Positions 34,213-43,862 are shown, numbered from the stretch's first letter. The stretch is 64,000 nt of DNA from Chloroflexi bacterium HGW-Chloroflexi-2 (GCA_002840735.1 PHBY01000014.1:1-64000); one strand, 5' to 3'. Notes: generated from the sequence alone by a model not told the origin. Numbers and translations: made by a program.

Positions 34213-35925
34213 TCATGCATCGAAGCCTAATGATTTGATCAGGTCGTCGGTGGATCTGGTTGTGACATCTGCCTTGCCGAGCAATTCATCCCAGAATTTT
34301 TGATCATAACGGCGCGAGCGCAGGGGAATGGGCATGGGGACTCCCCAGCCGAGCATCAGGACTTCCTCTTTGGGTTGCAAACGGGAAAGCATGCCCCGCA
34401 AGGCATCCCGGCCAGCCAGACCGGAGAGCACGGAGGAGATGTCGTCTTCATCTCCCAGCCAGCCACTGATACGGGTACCTAATTGCGACATGACTTCGTC
34501 GTAGATTTGCGAGGGGCGCTGGTCGATAATCAACAGGGTGACGTAATACTTGCGCATCTCTCGGGCGATGGTGCTGAAGGTGGTCTGAGCAGACATTTCG
34601 CGATTGAGGAGTTTGTGGGCTTCCTCCACGACGATCACCAGCGGACGCGGCGCCTGGCTGTTTTTGCCACCACGGAAGTCGTTGGTTTTTTCCTCCCAGG
34701 ATTTACGAATTTTTCTTGTCAGCAGATTGGTGACCAGCAAATAGTCCAGATCGCGTTCGAAATCTCCAAAGGAGAGAATGATGTGTTTGCCCTGTTCCAG
34801 GTAGCGGATGATGTCCTGCAAGGGTTGTCCGGGAGGGTTCTGGCTGATGTACGGCAGGTTGAAAATGCGGTTCATTTTGGTGTGTAATGCCTCGGCAGCC
34901 ATGGCGTTCATTCCATTTTGATTGGCCCAAAAAGCGACACTGTCCGGGGCAGGCACTTTTTTACCATCATCATTTTCGATCATGGCACCATTTTTCAGTT
35001 GTTTGAATTCATGAAACCAGTGTTTTTCCCCGAAGTGGTGCACAAGGGCATCCAGGGTGGCAGCGGTGGTCTCGCGCAGGTTTAATTCACGGGAAAGCAT
35101 CAGCACATCTTCGGGTAAAATATCCGATTCAGCCAGCTGGAGATTGAAATCTGCACTTTTGCCACGGATGGTAGCACCAGCACCCAGGCCAACCACTTTG
35201 ACCTTGAGTGGGAATTTGGTGCGCAAACCGGCTACTTTCAGGTTGGTATCCGAAGATGTATCGTCATAACCATACTCGTTGTGCATATCGAAGACAAGCA
35301 GGGATGCCAGGTCGTGGTGGATCAATCCGGAGAGGATGATGCGGGTCAGGAAAGATTTGCCGGTACCGGTGGCACCGAAGATCCCGGAGGAACGCTGCAC
35401 GAATTTCTCCAGGTTAAGAACAACCGGATGATTTTGTTCGCGGGTGCTGCCAACTACAAAATTGCCCTTCTTCTGCGGATCACCGAAGATCTGCGCCACG
35501 TCCCCGGCATGTGCTGCCCGGGCAATGGCGTGATGAGCCGGGATGGTTTTGACTGGTTTGGCGCGGGTTTCATCATCGGGATTCTGTGCGCGCCAGGCCG
35601 GGTATTCGGGCGAACCGGGATCGGGTCCGCGATCGAGCATCAACATGGGCATGACCTCGAGATTGGTGAAGAGCGTCTGCCCGTGTAGCAGGCTGGATAA
35701 ATGGGCAGGCAGTCGGTTTTCGCTCTGCTCATCGGCAAAGCGCGGATCGGTGCTGCCGAGCTGCAGGTCGGTGATCAGTCCGTAAAAATTGTCGTTGCCA
35801 GCTTCAATGACCACAAAGCTGCCCTCCTGTACTTCATGCGCGGGAACGGTCAGCCGGACATTGAGATTATTTTTAAGCCCACCGCCAACCACATAGCCGA
35901 TGTTTTTACCAGGATCAATTGCCAT
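34213..35925 (-). CDS. herA: HerA-type DNA translocase ATPase
   Basis: A 570-residue ATPase of the HerA/FtsK superfamily. An N-terminal HAS barrel (1-60, with DNFYGLITDLQL at 45-56) is followed by Walker A GATGTGKS (184-191), Walker B LLVFDMHNEYG (209-219) and a second conserved motif, LVIVVEEAHKLL, near residue 450. The hexamer pumps DNA and activates NurA during end resection. It is the third gene of nurA-HAS-herA, starting 1 bp after the middle gene stops. Use in repair is the default reading. Confidence 0.9.
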   Translation of the reverse strand: MAIDPGKNIGYVVGGGLKNNLNVRLTVPAHEVQEGSFVVIEAGNDNFYGLITDLQLGSTDPRFADEQSENRLPAHLSSLLHGQTLFTNLEVMPMLMLDRGPDPGSPEYPAWRAQNPDDETRAKPVKTIPAHHAIARAAHAGDVAQIFGDPQKKGNFVVGSTREQNHPVVLNLEKFVQRSSGIFGATGTGKSFLTRIILSGLIHHDLASLLVFDMHNEYGYDDTSSDTNLKVAGLRTKFPLKVKVVGLGAGATIRGKSADFNLQLAESDILPEDVLMLSRELNLRETTAATLDALVHHFGEKHWFHEFKQLKNGAMIENDDGKKVPAPDSVAFWANQNGMNAMAAEALHTKMNRIFNLPYISQNPPGQPLQDIIRYLEQGKHIILSFGDFERDLDYLLVTNLLTRKIRKSWEEKTNDFRGGKNSQAPRPLVIVVEEAHKLLNREMSAQTTFSTIAREMRKYYVTLLIIDQRPSQIYDEVMSQLGTRISGWLGDEDDISSVLSGLAGRDALRGMLSRLQPKEEVLMLGWGVPMPIPLRSRRYDQKFWDELLGKADVTTRSTDDLIKSLGFDA

Positions 35926-35926
35926 A

Positions 35927-36544
35927 TCAACCCTCCTCGTGTGTCAATTTTGCATCCGCCAGCGCACCCAGGACATTCATCAGGGTGGCGTAATCATCCC
36001 GTAAAAGCACGATCAATTCCTGAATGGCAGTGTTGATCCAGTCTGGTTCGTTCTGTGCCTGATGAGCCTGGGCAGTCAGTTTCAAATGGCTGACCAGAAT
36101 TTCGGCTACCGGGTAATCCTGCCCTCTGAGAATGTGCCGGAAATAACCAAAGCGAGCCGCAGAGGTAAAGGTACACAGTTGTTGATCATTACAAACATAG
36201 ACTTCATCCAGTGTCAGGGGTGGACGGGGTGGCAGAAGATGAAAGACCTGGTCATTGTGTTGGTAACCGCAAAAGACGATACTGATTTCCACCGGGACGG
36301 TGCGATTGTTGCGGTTATCGGCGATGACTTCCGGTTTGATATGTTCGGTGGTGACGAGTTGCCTTACCAGTCCATCATCATCGATGTGCAGATCATAAAT
36401 CAAGCCGAAGATCTGTAGGTCTCTGGATGGCTGTATGGTCACCATCCCACCGAGCTGTGGTAAATCCAGTGATGCCACCCGGCAGCCTGCGATACAACCG
36501 CTGGTGCTGGCGCGCAGCAGAAATCCAATCTGATTGGTGTTCAT
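35927..36544 (-). CDS. Stand-alone HAS-barrel-like protein between nurA and herA
   Basis: A 205-residue protein with no known role. Residues 43-54 (LQIFGLIYDLHI) match, in the same register, the HAS-barrel strand of the adjacent HerA (residues 45-56, DNFYGLITDLQL). The first 60 residues therefore look like a free HAS barrel, the module HerA uses to dock NurA. The C-terminal half is helical (PDWINTAIQELIVLLRDDYA). It overlaps nurA by 4 bp and precedes herA by 1 bp, so all three are translationally coupled. I infer a third component of the complex. Confidence 0.7.
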   Translation of the reverse strand: MNTNQIGFLLRASTSGCIAGCRVASLDLPQLGGMVTIQPSRDLQIFGLIYDLHIDDDGLVRQLVTTEHIKPEVIADNRNNRTVPVEISIVFCGYQHNDQVFHLLPPRPPLTLDEVYVCNDQQLCTFTSAARFGYFRHILRGQDYPVAEILVSHLKLTAQAHQAQNEPDWINTAIQELIVLLRDDYATLMNVLGALADAKLTHEEG

Positions 36545-37713
36545 GAACGATACCTCGTCTTTCCACTTAAGTCTTTATGATACTGTTTGGAGGATTTATC
36601 CCCGGGTTCCAGACCCTGACTGAGTAAGGTTTGCTGCAACAATCCCAGTAAATGCTGGCGCTCCTGATAGCTGACCAGGGCGATCTCATGTGCGCGGTGC
36701 AAAATATACGGGTAGGCTTTCACGCCCATGATCTGGCACTGATCCAGCAGGTGATGATGAATGAGATCGATGTTTTCTGGCTTTATAAGCACCCAGGATG
36801 GGATCTCCACACGAGCGATTTGCGGTTTGTTTTCACGACCGATATTGAGGTAGAAAAAGTGAATTGCCAATGGCCCATGGAAGCGTTTGGCACTGCTGGA
36901 ATTCAAGCGGAAGATGGCAGACCGCTGCTGGGGTTGTAATACCCGGCTGAACAGATCCGCATCGGTGATGCCAGGTAACTGCCGGACGCGTCCTGCTTCG
37001 GAGAGACGATCTTCTGGCAACAAGGTTAATTCCAGGCTGCGAATGAGCAGGTCACTGCGTGGTTTATCAACGTAACCAGCTGTCAGTACTGCCAGCTGCG
37101 CCATTTCTGCCAGGATGTTGAGATAATCTGCCAGCAGGTTCTGATATTCTGCTGTTTCTCGTCCCTCGCGGAACAATTCCAATGGCCCATCGGTCAGCGT
37201 CAGGACGGTCTGGCTTTCCTGTAAGGCTGCCTGCAGGAGATGACTGCGCTCTTTATGATCCCGTCGCAAGGCGATCAGTTCTTCCCCAACCAAAAAACCT
37301 TGTTCGTTATAAATATCCTGCGCGTAGAGAAGATCGCTTTCAATGTTTTCGCGGGGTGTTGTATCTGGTTGCATGCGCATCAAGCCGACATTAATGACCC
37401 CAAATTGAATGGCCAGGTGTTGATCGGGGATGATTTGCGATCCATCCGCCGCCAGCAGGACGATGGGTTCAGAGGAAGGAGTAGTCGCGTGAGTGAAATC
37501 CAAAGGTTCACTGGTGGGGAGGGCACAACGTAAATCCGGATTGGCAATCAATGTCGAATGAATGCGCTCCTGGAGTTGTTCACTTTCCTGGCTAGATTGT
37601 CTGAGGATTGAAAGAGCAGTTTCCAGGTTTTGTTCCCGTAATTTTGCCTGAACCGGGGCTTCCTGGCCGAATTTCTGGATGGCAGAACGGATTTGCTGGA
37701 AATTAATGGGCAT
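36541..37713 (-). CDS. nurA: NurA-type 5'-3' nuclease
   Basis: A 390-residue NurA-domain nuclease. The first catalytic Asp motif is IVLLAADGSQIIPDQH (about 84-99) and the second acidic strand is TLTDGPLEL (about 173). An N-terminal helical region includes a coiled coil (about 20-55). NurA degrades DNA ends when driven by HerA. The start follows AAAGGGG. First gene of the operon, under an extended -10 promoter. Confidence 0.87.
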   Translation of the reverse strand: MPINFQQIRSAIQKFGQEAPVQAKLREQNLETALSILRQSSQESEQLQERIHSTLIANPDLRCALPTSEPLDFTHATTPSSEPIVLLAADGSQIIPDQHLAIQFGVINVGLMRMQPDTTPRENIESDLLYAQDIYNEQGFLVGEELIALRRDHKERSHLLQAALQESQTVLTLTDGPLELFREGRETAEYQNLLADYLNILAEMAQLAVLTAGYVDKPRSDLLIRSLELTLLPEDRLSEAGRVRQLPGITDADLFSRVLQPQQRSAIFRLNSSSAKRFHGPLAIHFFYLNIGRENKPQIARVEIPSWVLIKPENIDLIHHHLLDQCQIMGVKAYPYILHRAHEIALVSYQERQHLLGLLQQTLLSQGLEPGDKSSKQYHKDLSGKTRYRS

Positions 37714-37744
37714 GCTGACCCCTTTGTTGCTTGATCATTGATGA

Positions 37745-37753
37745 ATTATAGCA
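37745..37753 (-). promoter_or_regulatory. Extended -10 promoter of nurA-HAS-herA
   Basis: On the minus strand TGCTATAAT lies 32 bp upstream of nurA. The same nonamer occurs before the genes at 11727 and 63896. Confidence 0.6.
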
Positions 37754-37941
37754 GAAAGGCATCTGTCCACGAATGGGTCTCTTGCCTGGATTTTTGGATT
37801 TGTTTAGACTCGTGCTTGACTCTGATCCATTGCGGGGTTACAAATTTGTTAAGTAATTCCGACAAAAAATGTCATAAAATTAGATTAAAAGATGAGCATT
37901 ACCTTTACATCGTTGTTTATTGGTAAGTTGGAGAATTAGAA

Positions 37942-39174
37942 ATGAAAAAGATTGTCATCGGATTGATTGTATTGAGTTTCCTGGCCGGGTTCATAGCATA
38001 TGTGCCAGTATCCGTCGCAGGCTCAGCAGCCCTGGCGGTAACCAGCACAAATGTCCCCACGCAAGCGACAAAGACCAGTACAGCTGAGACAACTAATGAT
38101 ACGGATACATTTCCAACAGGCATTAATCCCTTAACAGGTTTACCCGTGACGAATCCCGAGAATTTATTGCTGCCACCCGCCATGGTTTCGATCACCAATT
38201 TCCCGGTCAGTTCACGACCCCAGGCTGGGTTATCCTTCTCTCCCTTTGTATTTGAGATTTATATTGGTGAAGGCATGACTCGTTTTCTGGCTATGTTTTA
38301 TGGAGATTTTCCACAAATCCCAGAAGACTCTGAAAATGCTGGTAGTGGGACAAGCGTTGGATCGGTAACGGATAATATGATGGTTGGTCCCATTCGTTCC
38401 GGCCGCTTGCCGTATGAAAGCATGCGCAAGTTATACAATGGTTTTCTGGTGATGGCTTCGGGCTCTTCCCAGGTAGTGGCGAATTTAAGTCAATACGCCA
38501 ATATCTATGGATCGGATGCCGATAACATCAATTCCGCCATGATTGATGTGACCAAACTGGAAGAGATCGCCGAAAAGAATCAAAATCGATTGGGAGAAGC
38601 CAGCCTGAGTGGTTTGAGTTTTCAACAGGAACCTCCGGCTGGGGGCAAGGCTGCTGAACGCATCTGGTTAAAATATGCTTACCTGAACCAGATCAACTGG
38701 CGTTATGATGAAGAATCAGGAGCCTACTTACGCTTTCAGGATCGCGCCGATGCCACTACCTTCGAATTGATGACCGATCGTCTGACGGGTGAACCCCTGG
38801 CATTTGAAAATGTCGTGATCCTGTTTGCCAACCATGAAGTGGTCACACCGACCATCATTGATATTGATCTGCTTTATATGCGCAAAATGCCTGCCCTTTT
38901 ATTTCGGGATGGTCAGATGTATGAAATATTCTGGACCACGAAAAGTGGTGCATACGAGGTGCAGACTGGCAAGCTGCGCCCCATTCGCTTCATAGATGCA
39001 GAAGGTAAAGAATTTCCACTGAAGCCCGGGCAAACCTGGGTACAGGTGGTTCAGCCCTTTACTCCTTATTATGAAGTACCGGATAGCGAGGTGTATTACG
39101 ACCTGCTCAATAAAAAGGAACCCGGTTCAGGGGTCTGGGCAGTCAGATGGTACCCACCGGCCGGTGCCCGCTAA
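37942..39174 (+). CDS. DUF3048 (YerB-like) exported protein
   Basis: A 410-residue protein with an N-terminal signal/anchor (residues 4-28) and a Thr/Ser-rich linker to about 60. The DUF3048 region includes NPLTGLPV, SRPQAGLSFSPFVFEIYIGE, FLAMFYGDF and GPIRSGRLPY, and the C-terminal half has VVILFANHEV and GQTWVQVV. YerB-type proteins are exported and of unknown function. ATG follows TTGGAGAATTAGAA. A terminator follows. Confidence 0.88.
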   Translation: MKKIVIGLIVLSFLAGFIAYVPVSVAGSAALAVTSTNVPTQATKTSTAETTNDTDTFPTGINPLTGLPVTNPENLLLPPAMVSITNFPVSSRPQAGLSFSPFVFEIYIGEGMTRFLAMFYGDFPQIPEDSENAGSGTSVGSVTDNMMVGPIRSGRLPYESMRKLYNGFLVMASGSSQVVANLSQYANIYGSDADNINSAMIDVTKLEEIAEKNQNRLGEASLSGLSFQQEPPAGGKAAERIWLKYAYLNQINWRYDEESGAYLRFQDRADATTFELMTDRLTGEPLAFENVVILFANHEVVTPTIIDIDLLYMRKMPALLFRDGQMYEIFWTTKSGAYEVQTGKLRPIRFIDAEGKEFPLKPGQTWVQVVQPFTPYYEVPDSEVYYDLLNKKEPGSGVWAVRWYPPAGAR

Positions 39175-39181
39175 AATTACA

Positions 39182-39210
39182 GAAAGGGATCCCTGAAGGG
39201 TCCCTTTTTA
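39182..39210 (+). terminator. Terminator after the DUF3048 gene
   Basis: AAAGGGA (39183-39189) pairs with TCCCTTT (39201-39207), followed by TTA. Confidence 0.8.
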
Positions 39211-39287
39211 TTCGCTTTATACACGCTAAAACCCCACCTGGAATCATTGATACAATTATTTTCCAGGTATTTCAGGTGGAGGATCGT

Positions 39288-39807
39288 ATGGATAGAAGCG
39301 TGTTTCAAGGCATTTACAGTCAACAAAAAGCATATTTCAACCATCAGATGACAAAATCATATGAACAGCGGGTTGAAGTCCTCAAGGATTTAAGAGCACA
39401 GATCCTGAAATATGAATCGCGCATCATCCAGACCATGCAGGCTGATATGGCAAAACCGGAAACGGAAGCAACCGGCCGAGAGATCTGGTACGTCCTGGAG
39501 GAGATTGGATATACCTTACGACAATTGAAAAGTTGGATGAAGCCCCAAAGAAAGCGAACACCACTTTTGCATTTCAGGGCGTCCAGTGCAATTTACCCCG
39601 AACCGTATGGACAGGTATTGATCATGGCACCCTGGAATTATCCTTTCCATTTATTGTTTTCTCCGCTGGTGGGAGCTCTGGCAGCAGGGAATACAGCCAT
39701 ATTGAAACTCTCAGAACTGGCCGGATATCGCCCTGCGCTACCCGCCTTATAAAATCAAAAACAAAACCATGAGAAAACTATTTAAGATTGCCAGCTGGCT
39801 GGTATAG
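39288..39807 (+). pseudogene. Aldehyde dehydrogenase gene with a large internal deletion
   Basis: From ATG 39288 (behind GGTGGAGGATCGT) the frame encodes the N-terminal 145 residues of a class-3-type aldehyde dehydrogenase, with EPYGQVLIMAPWNYPFHLLF and LVGALAAGNTAILKLSE. It then breaks at about 39718. In another frame the DNA continues as DIALRYPPYKIKNKTMRKLF to a TAG at 39807, the usual extreme C-terminus of the same family. The catalytic Cys region and about 280 residues are missing. The parts are joined by deletion, so no active enzyme is expected. Confidence 0.85.
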
Positions 39808-39937
39808 AAAACAACTAAACTGGTTTTAATTTTCTATGTTTTATTACATTTTTTTTGGAGGAGAATGTAATCTCTTTTGATTCGTTTTTAGGGGTACACT
39901 TAATACAGGATGGATGGTATTAAGGAAGGGTTGTAAC

Positions 39938-41731
39938 ATGTCTGTTCATCAAACCAGTACACAAAACCCTTTTGTCCTGAAGAAATCGGCCTCTTTATGG
40001 CAATTATTAATACGGGTCTATGGGTATTTAAGACCATATTGGAAACGCACTGCCGCTTCTTATCTCTCCTTGCTGGGGATAATAGCGCTGAGTGCATCCA
40101 TTCCGCAGTTTATCCGCTGGATTATTGATACGGGGATCGGGATGAACCAACCTGGTGTGCTTACCTGGTCGGTGCTGGCATTATTAGGTTTAACCCTGGT
40201 CAAAGGGGTGTTGAATTATTTTCAAGGTATTTTAAGTGAAACAGCCTCGCAAAATGTGGCCTATGATCTGCGTAATGAAATTCAGAAAAAGCTGACACAG
40301 CTTTCCTTTTCATTTCATGACACGTCCGAGGCAGGAGAATTACTATCCCGTGCCATTCAGGATGTAGAGCGATTACGCTTTCTAACGGGTAGAGCAACCA
40401 TTCGCATTCTGGATGGCATTTTGATGATCATCGTTACCATGATCATTTTAATTGTTATGGATTATCGCCTGGGTTTATTCGTTCTGGTCAGCATGCCGAT
40501 TCTTATCCACAGAGCCTATTATTTTGGTTCGCGTTTTCGGCCACTTTCCCTGATGGTACAGAAACAGGTGGCACGGCTCACCACTGCCGTGGAGCAAAAT
40601 TTACGCGGCAGCCGGGTGGTCAAAGCCTATGCACAGGAACCAAAGGAAATCGAACGCTTTGAAGAAGAAAATCAACGCTGGTTTGACCTGACAAGAAGCG
40701 CTGCCCGTTTGCAGGCTGTGAATGTCCCGTTGATGTTTCTGTTATCCAATATCGGTATGGTGGTGATTGTCCTGTTTGGTGGGTATCTGGTCATTCAACA
40801 GGAATTGACCTTTGGTGTCTTGATTGCTTTCATCACCTATATGGGGCAACTGGTCGAACCTGTGCGTCGGCTGGGGATCATCATTCCGGCTGTTGCCATT
40901 GCCGGTTCGTCTGCAGAGCGCATTTTTGATATCCTGGATACTGTGCCGGATGTTCAGGACGAGCCGGATGCACAACCCATGGCAATTCTGGAAGGCCATG
41001 TGAAATTTGAGCAGGTTTCCTTCAGTTATGGACGACAAACTGTTCTGCATGATATAGATTTCGAAGCCCTACCCGGCCAGATTGTCGCATTGCTGGGAGC
41101 CACCGGATCAGGCAAATCGACCATTATCAGCTTGATTCCCAGATTTTATGATCCAACGGCCGGGAAAATCCTGGTGGATGGAAAAGATATTCGCCAGGCA
41201 ACCCTGAACTCTTTACGCAGCCAGATTGGGATTGTCTTGCAGGAAACAACATTGTTTGCTGCCAGTATTCGGGAGAATATTGCCTTTGGGCAGAGCAACG
41301 CAACCGAAGAAGACATCATTGCTGCAGCAAAAGCAGCCCAGGGGCACGAATTCATTGTTCGCAGCCCAAAAGGATATGACACCTATGTGGGTGAACGCGG
41401 GATCACGCTTTCGGGAGGTCAGAAACAGCGCATTGCCATCGCCCGGGTCTTATTGATGAACCCAAGATTACTGATTTTGGATGATGCCACGGCTTCGGTC
41501 GATACTGAAACGGAGCATCTCATTCAAACCGCCTTTGAGAACCTGATCAAAGGACGTACCACCTTTGTGATTGCCCATAGGTTGAGCACCGTGCGCAACG
41601 CCGATCTGATCCTGGTGCTGGATCACGGCCAGATTGTGGCGCGCGGAACTCATGAGAGTCTGTTGAAAACCTCCAAACAATATCTGGAAATCTACAATCG
41701 CCAGCTCAAGCATCAGGAGGTGGCGGCATGA
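39938..41731 (+). CDS. ABC exporter half-transporter with a degenerate ATPase site
   Basis: A 597-residue fusion of six membrane helices (about 40-320) and an ATPase domain. ATG 39938 follows AAGGAAGGG; an earlier ATG at 39914 is less likely. Motifs are Walker A GATGSGKS (387-394), signature LSGGQKQRIAIAR and Walker B LLILDDATASVD. Asp516 replaces the catalytic Glu, as in the degenerate subunit of heterodimeric exporters (TM287 type). It overlaps the next gene by 4 bp (ATGA), and the two are expected to form one transporter. Substrate (drug or lipid) is unknown. Confidence 0.92.
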   Translation: MSVHQTSTQNPFVLKKSASLWQLLIRVYGYLRPYWKRTAASYLSLLGIIALSASIPQFIRWIIDTGIGMNQPGVLTWSVLALLGLTLVKGVLNYFQGILSETASQNVAYDLRNEIQKKLTQLSFSFHDTSEAGELLSRAIQDVERLRFLTGRATIRILDGILMIIVTMIILIVMDYRLGLFVLVSMPILIHRAYYFGSRFRPLSLMVQKQVARLTTAVEQNLRGSRVVKAYAQEPKEIERFEEENQRWFDLTRSAARLQAVNVPLMFLLSNIGMVVIVLFGGYLVIQQELTFGVLIAFITYMGQLVEPVRRLGIIIPAVAIAGSSAERIFDILDTVPDVQDEPDAQPMAILEGHVKFEQVSFSYGRQTVLHDIDFEALPGQIVALLGATGSGKSTIISLIPRFYDPTAGKILVDGKDIRQATLNSLRSQIGIVLQETTLFAASIRENIAFGQSNATEEDIIAAAKAAQGHEFIVRSPKGYDTYVGERGITLSGGQKQRIAIARVLLMNPRLLILDDATASVDTETEHLIQTAFENLIKGRTTFVIAHRLSTVRNADLILVLDHGQIVARGTHESLLKTSKQYLEIYNRQLKHQEVAA

Positions 41732-43551
41732 GTTTCTCCATCGGATCATCATCAGCTGGCATGGGACCACGCTCGGTTCTGGAGCATTTCGGCAGCAATC
41801 AACGCGAAGGCGAGATGTTCAACCGCGAGGTGGTGACTCGTATGCTTCAATACTTGAAACCGTATCGCTGGCGCATGGTACTGGCATTGTTCCTGACCAT
41901 CGTGGAATCCGGATTAACACTCCTGTCTCCCTATTTATTGAAGGAAGCGACAGATAACCATATCCTGACGGGTGACTTCCCTGGATTGGTGCGGATTGCG
42001 ATTTACCTGGGTCTCACGTTTATCGGTCTTTATTTTGTGAGTGCCGCCCAACGCTATGTGGTCTCCTGGGTAGGTCAACGCATGCTGGCGAAATTACGCA
42101 GCGATTTGTTCCGGCACTTGCAACGCTTACAGCAGGGCTATCATGACCGCAATATCGTAGGGGTGACAGTCTCACGGGTGATTAATGATGTAGCCGAGAT
42201 CAATGAATTGTTCTCGCAGGGTGTGATCACCCTGATTGGCGATCTGTTGGTCTTGATCGGTATCATTGTGGTGATGTTGACGATGAGCCCCAAACTGGCA
42301 TTATTAACCTTCATTGTGATTCCATTGATGCTGTTGGCCACCTGGATTTTCTCACGGCAGGCCAAGAAAGCCTTCCGGGAAACACGCTCCAAAGTGGCGG
42401 CTGTGGTGGGTGATCTGGCGGAGGATATCAGTGGCATGCGTGTGATTCAGGCCTTTGCGCAAGAGAAAGCCTCCCAGGAACGCTTCGATAAAGTCAATGT
42501 GGAAAATCGTAATGCCTATATCAATGCAATGTCGCTTTCCTTCGTATTCTTGCCTGCCATTGAATTCCTGGGGATGCTGGCGACCGGTATTGTGTTGTGG
42601 TTTGGTGGTCGTTTTGTGATTTCAGAAGAGGTAACTCTGGGTGTGATGGTGGCATTTTTATCGTACGTTACCCGCTTCTTCAACCCCATACAGGAATTAA
42701 GCCGCATGTATACCACCCTGCAATCCGCCATGGCTGGGGGTGAGCAGGTATTGAAATTACTGGATACACCCATCGAGGTGGCAGATGATCCGGACGCCAT
42801 CGAACTGGAAGAAGTCGTTGGCAAGATCGATTTTGAGCATGTGACTTTCCAATACCGGCAGGATACACCGACTGTGCTGGATGACATCATTCTGACGATT
42901 CCACCCCGCAAAATGGTAGCGATTGTCGGTCCGACAGGTGCCGGAAAGACGACCGTAGCCAACCTGGTAGCCCGATTTTATGATGTCACAGAAGGCGCGG
43001 TGCTGTTGGATGGAGTCGATTTACGCAAGATCAAACAACGCTCGCTGCGCCAGTTTGTGCGCATTGTCTCACAGGATCCGTTCCTGTTTTCGCGAACCAT
43101 CGAGGAGAATATCCGTTATGGAAAACCGGATGCCAGTGAAGAAGAAATCATTAATGCCGCAAAAATGGGCAATGCGCATGGGTTCATCAGCAACTTGCCG
43201 GATGGATACCAGACCAGAATTCATGAAGGTGGCGTCAATTTATCGGTGGGACAACGCCAGCTGTTGGCTATAGCCCGGGCGATTTTGACAAATCCGAGGG
43301 TATTGATTCTGGACGAAGCAACCGCCAACATCGATACGATCACGGAGGTACTGATTCAGCAAGCGCTGGAGAGGTTGTTGTTTGAGCGCACTGCCATCGT
43401 GATTGCCCATCGACTCAGTACCGTGCGCAAAGCGGATTGGATTTATGTGATTGACCAGGGTCGTATTCGCGAGCAGGGCACCCATGCCGATCTATTGGCA
43501 CAGCAAGGCATGTATTACGATCTGCATGAGCGCCAGTTTATGGGAGAGTGA
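41728..43551 (+). CDS. ABC exporter half-transporter with the catalytic ATPase site
   Basis: A 607-residue partner of the preceding subunit. Residues 1-340 carry the transmembrane domain (GVTVSRVINDVAEINELFSQ). The ATPase has Walker A GPTGAGKT (401-408), a deviant signature LSVGQRQLLAIARAIL and Walker B VLILDEATANID with catalytic Glu530. The second, intact site plus the deviant signature is the complement of subunit one, as in TM288. Start overlaps the upstream stop. Confidence 0.93.
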   Translation: MSFSIGSSSAGMGPRSVLEHFGSNQREGEMFNREVVTRMLQYLKPYRWRMVLALFLTIVESGLTLLSPYLLKEATDNHILTGDFPGLVRIAIYLGLTFIGLYFVSAAQRYVVSWVGQRMLAKLRSDLFRHLQRLQQGYHDRNIVGVTVSRVINDVAEINELFSQGVITLIGDLLVLIGIIVVMLTMSPKLALLTFIVIPLMLLATWIFSRQAKKAFRETRSKVAAVVGDLAEDISGMRVIQAFAQEKASQERFDKVNVENRNAYINAMSLSFVFLPAIEFLGMLATGIVLWFGGRFVISEEVTLGVMVAFLSYVTRFFNPIQELSRMYTTLQSAMAGGEQVLKLLDTPIEVADDPDAIELEEVVGKIDFEHVTFQYRQDTPTVLDDIILTIPPRKMVAIVGPTGAGKTTVANLVARFYDVTEGAVLLDGVDLRKIKQRSLRQFVRIVSQDPFLFSRTIEENIRYGKPDASEEEIINAAKMGNAHGFISNLPDGYQTRIHEGGVNLSVGQRQLLAIARAILTNPRVLILDEATANIDTITEVLIQQALERLLFERTAIVIAHRLSTVRKADWIYVIDQGRIREQGTHADLLAQQGMYYDLHERQFMGE

Positions 43552-43562
43552 GTGGTCTGTTC

Positions 43563-43862
43563 TTATTGACCAGAGATCCAATCCTGCAGGAATGCCTGGT
43601 ACATGACCGGATTAAATTCCACAAATTTGTAGGTTGCAGCTTGATGTTGGTGATAGGGATCATTAAAGAAGAACGCCTGGATTTCCTGCATGGAAGGCGC
43701 GCGTGCGATCACGATCCCTCCCGTTTTCGGTTGCCTGGGTCCGGACATTAACAGCCAACCCTGGTCATAACCCGTTTGTAGAAATTTACGGTGTTCGCTG
43801 ACGATCACATCAATGATTTCAAGGGGGGCGGTATATTCGATATCAATCAGAAAATGTTTCAT
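43563..43862 (-). CDS. YCII-related domain protein
   Basis: A 99-residue protein (MKHFLIDIEYTAPLEIIDVI, then GWLLMSGPRQPKTGGIVIA and the FFFNDPYH segment). It matches the YciI fold, a ferredoxin-like barrel with a conserved His/Asp pair, here DPYHQ. ATG 43862 is behind AAAGGTG; a 20-residue upstream extension is rejected. Proteins of this family have varied or unknown roles. The convergent ABC exporter gene ends 11 bp away. Confidence 0.8.
   Translation of the reverse strand: MKHFLIDIEYTAPLEIIDVIVSEHRKFLQTGYDQGWLLMSGPRQPKTGGIVIARAPSMQEIQAFFFNDPYHQHQAATYKFVEFNPVMYQAFLQDWISGQ

Noticed and set aside
34483-35688. Two plus-strand ORFs opposite herA
   Set aside because: They mirror conserved HerA motifs on the minus strand; no independent evidence of coding.
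34213-37713. HerA-nuclease phage-defence operon (Sir2-HerA type)
   Set aside because: The nuclease is a NurA and the order is that of the repair pair; no Sir2 or DUF4297 domain is seen, so repair is the simpler reading.
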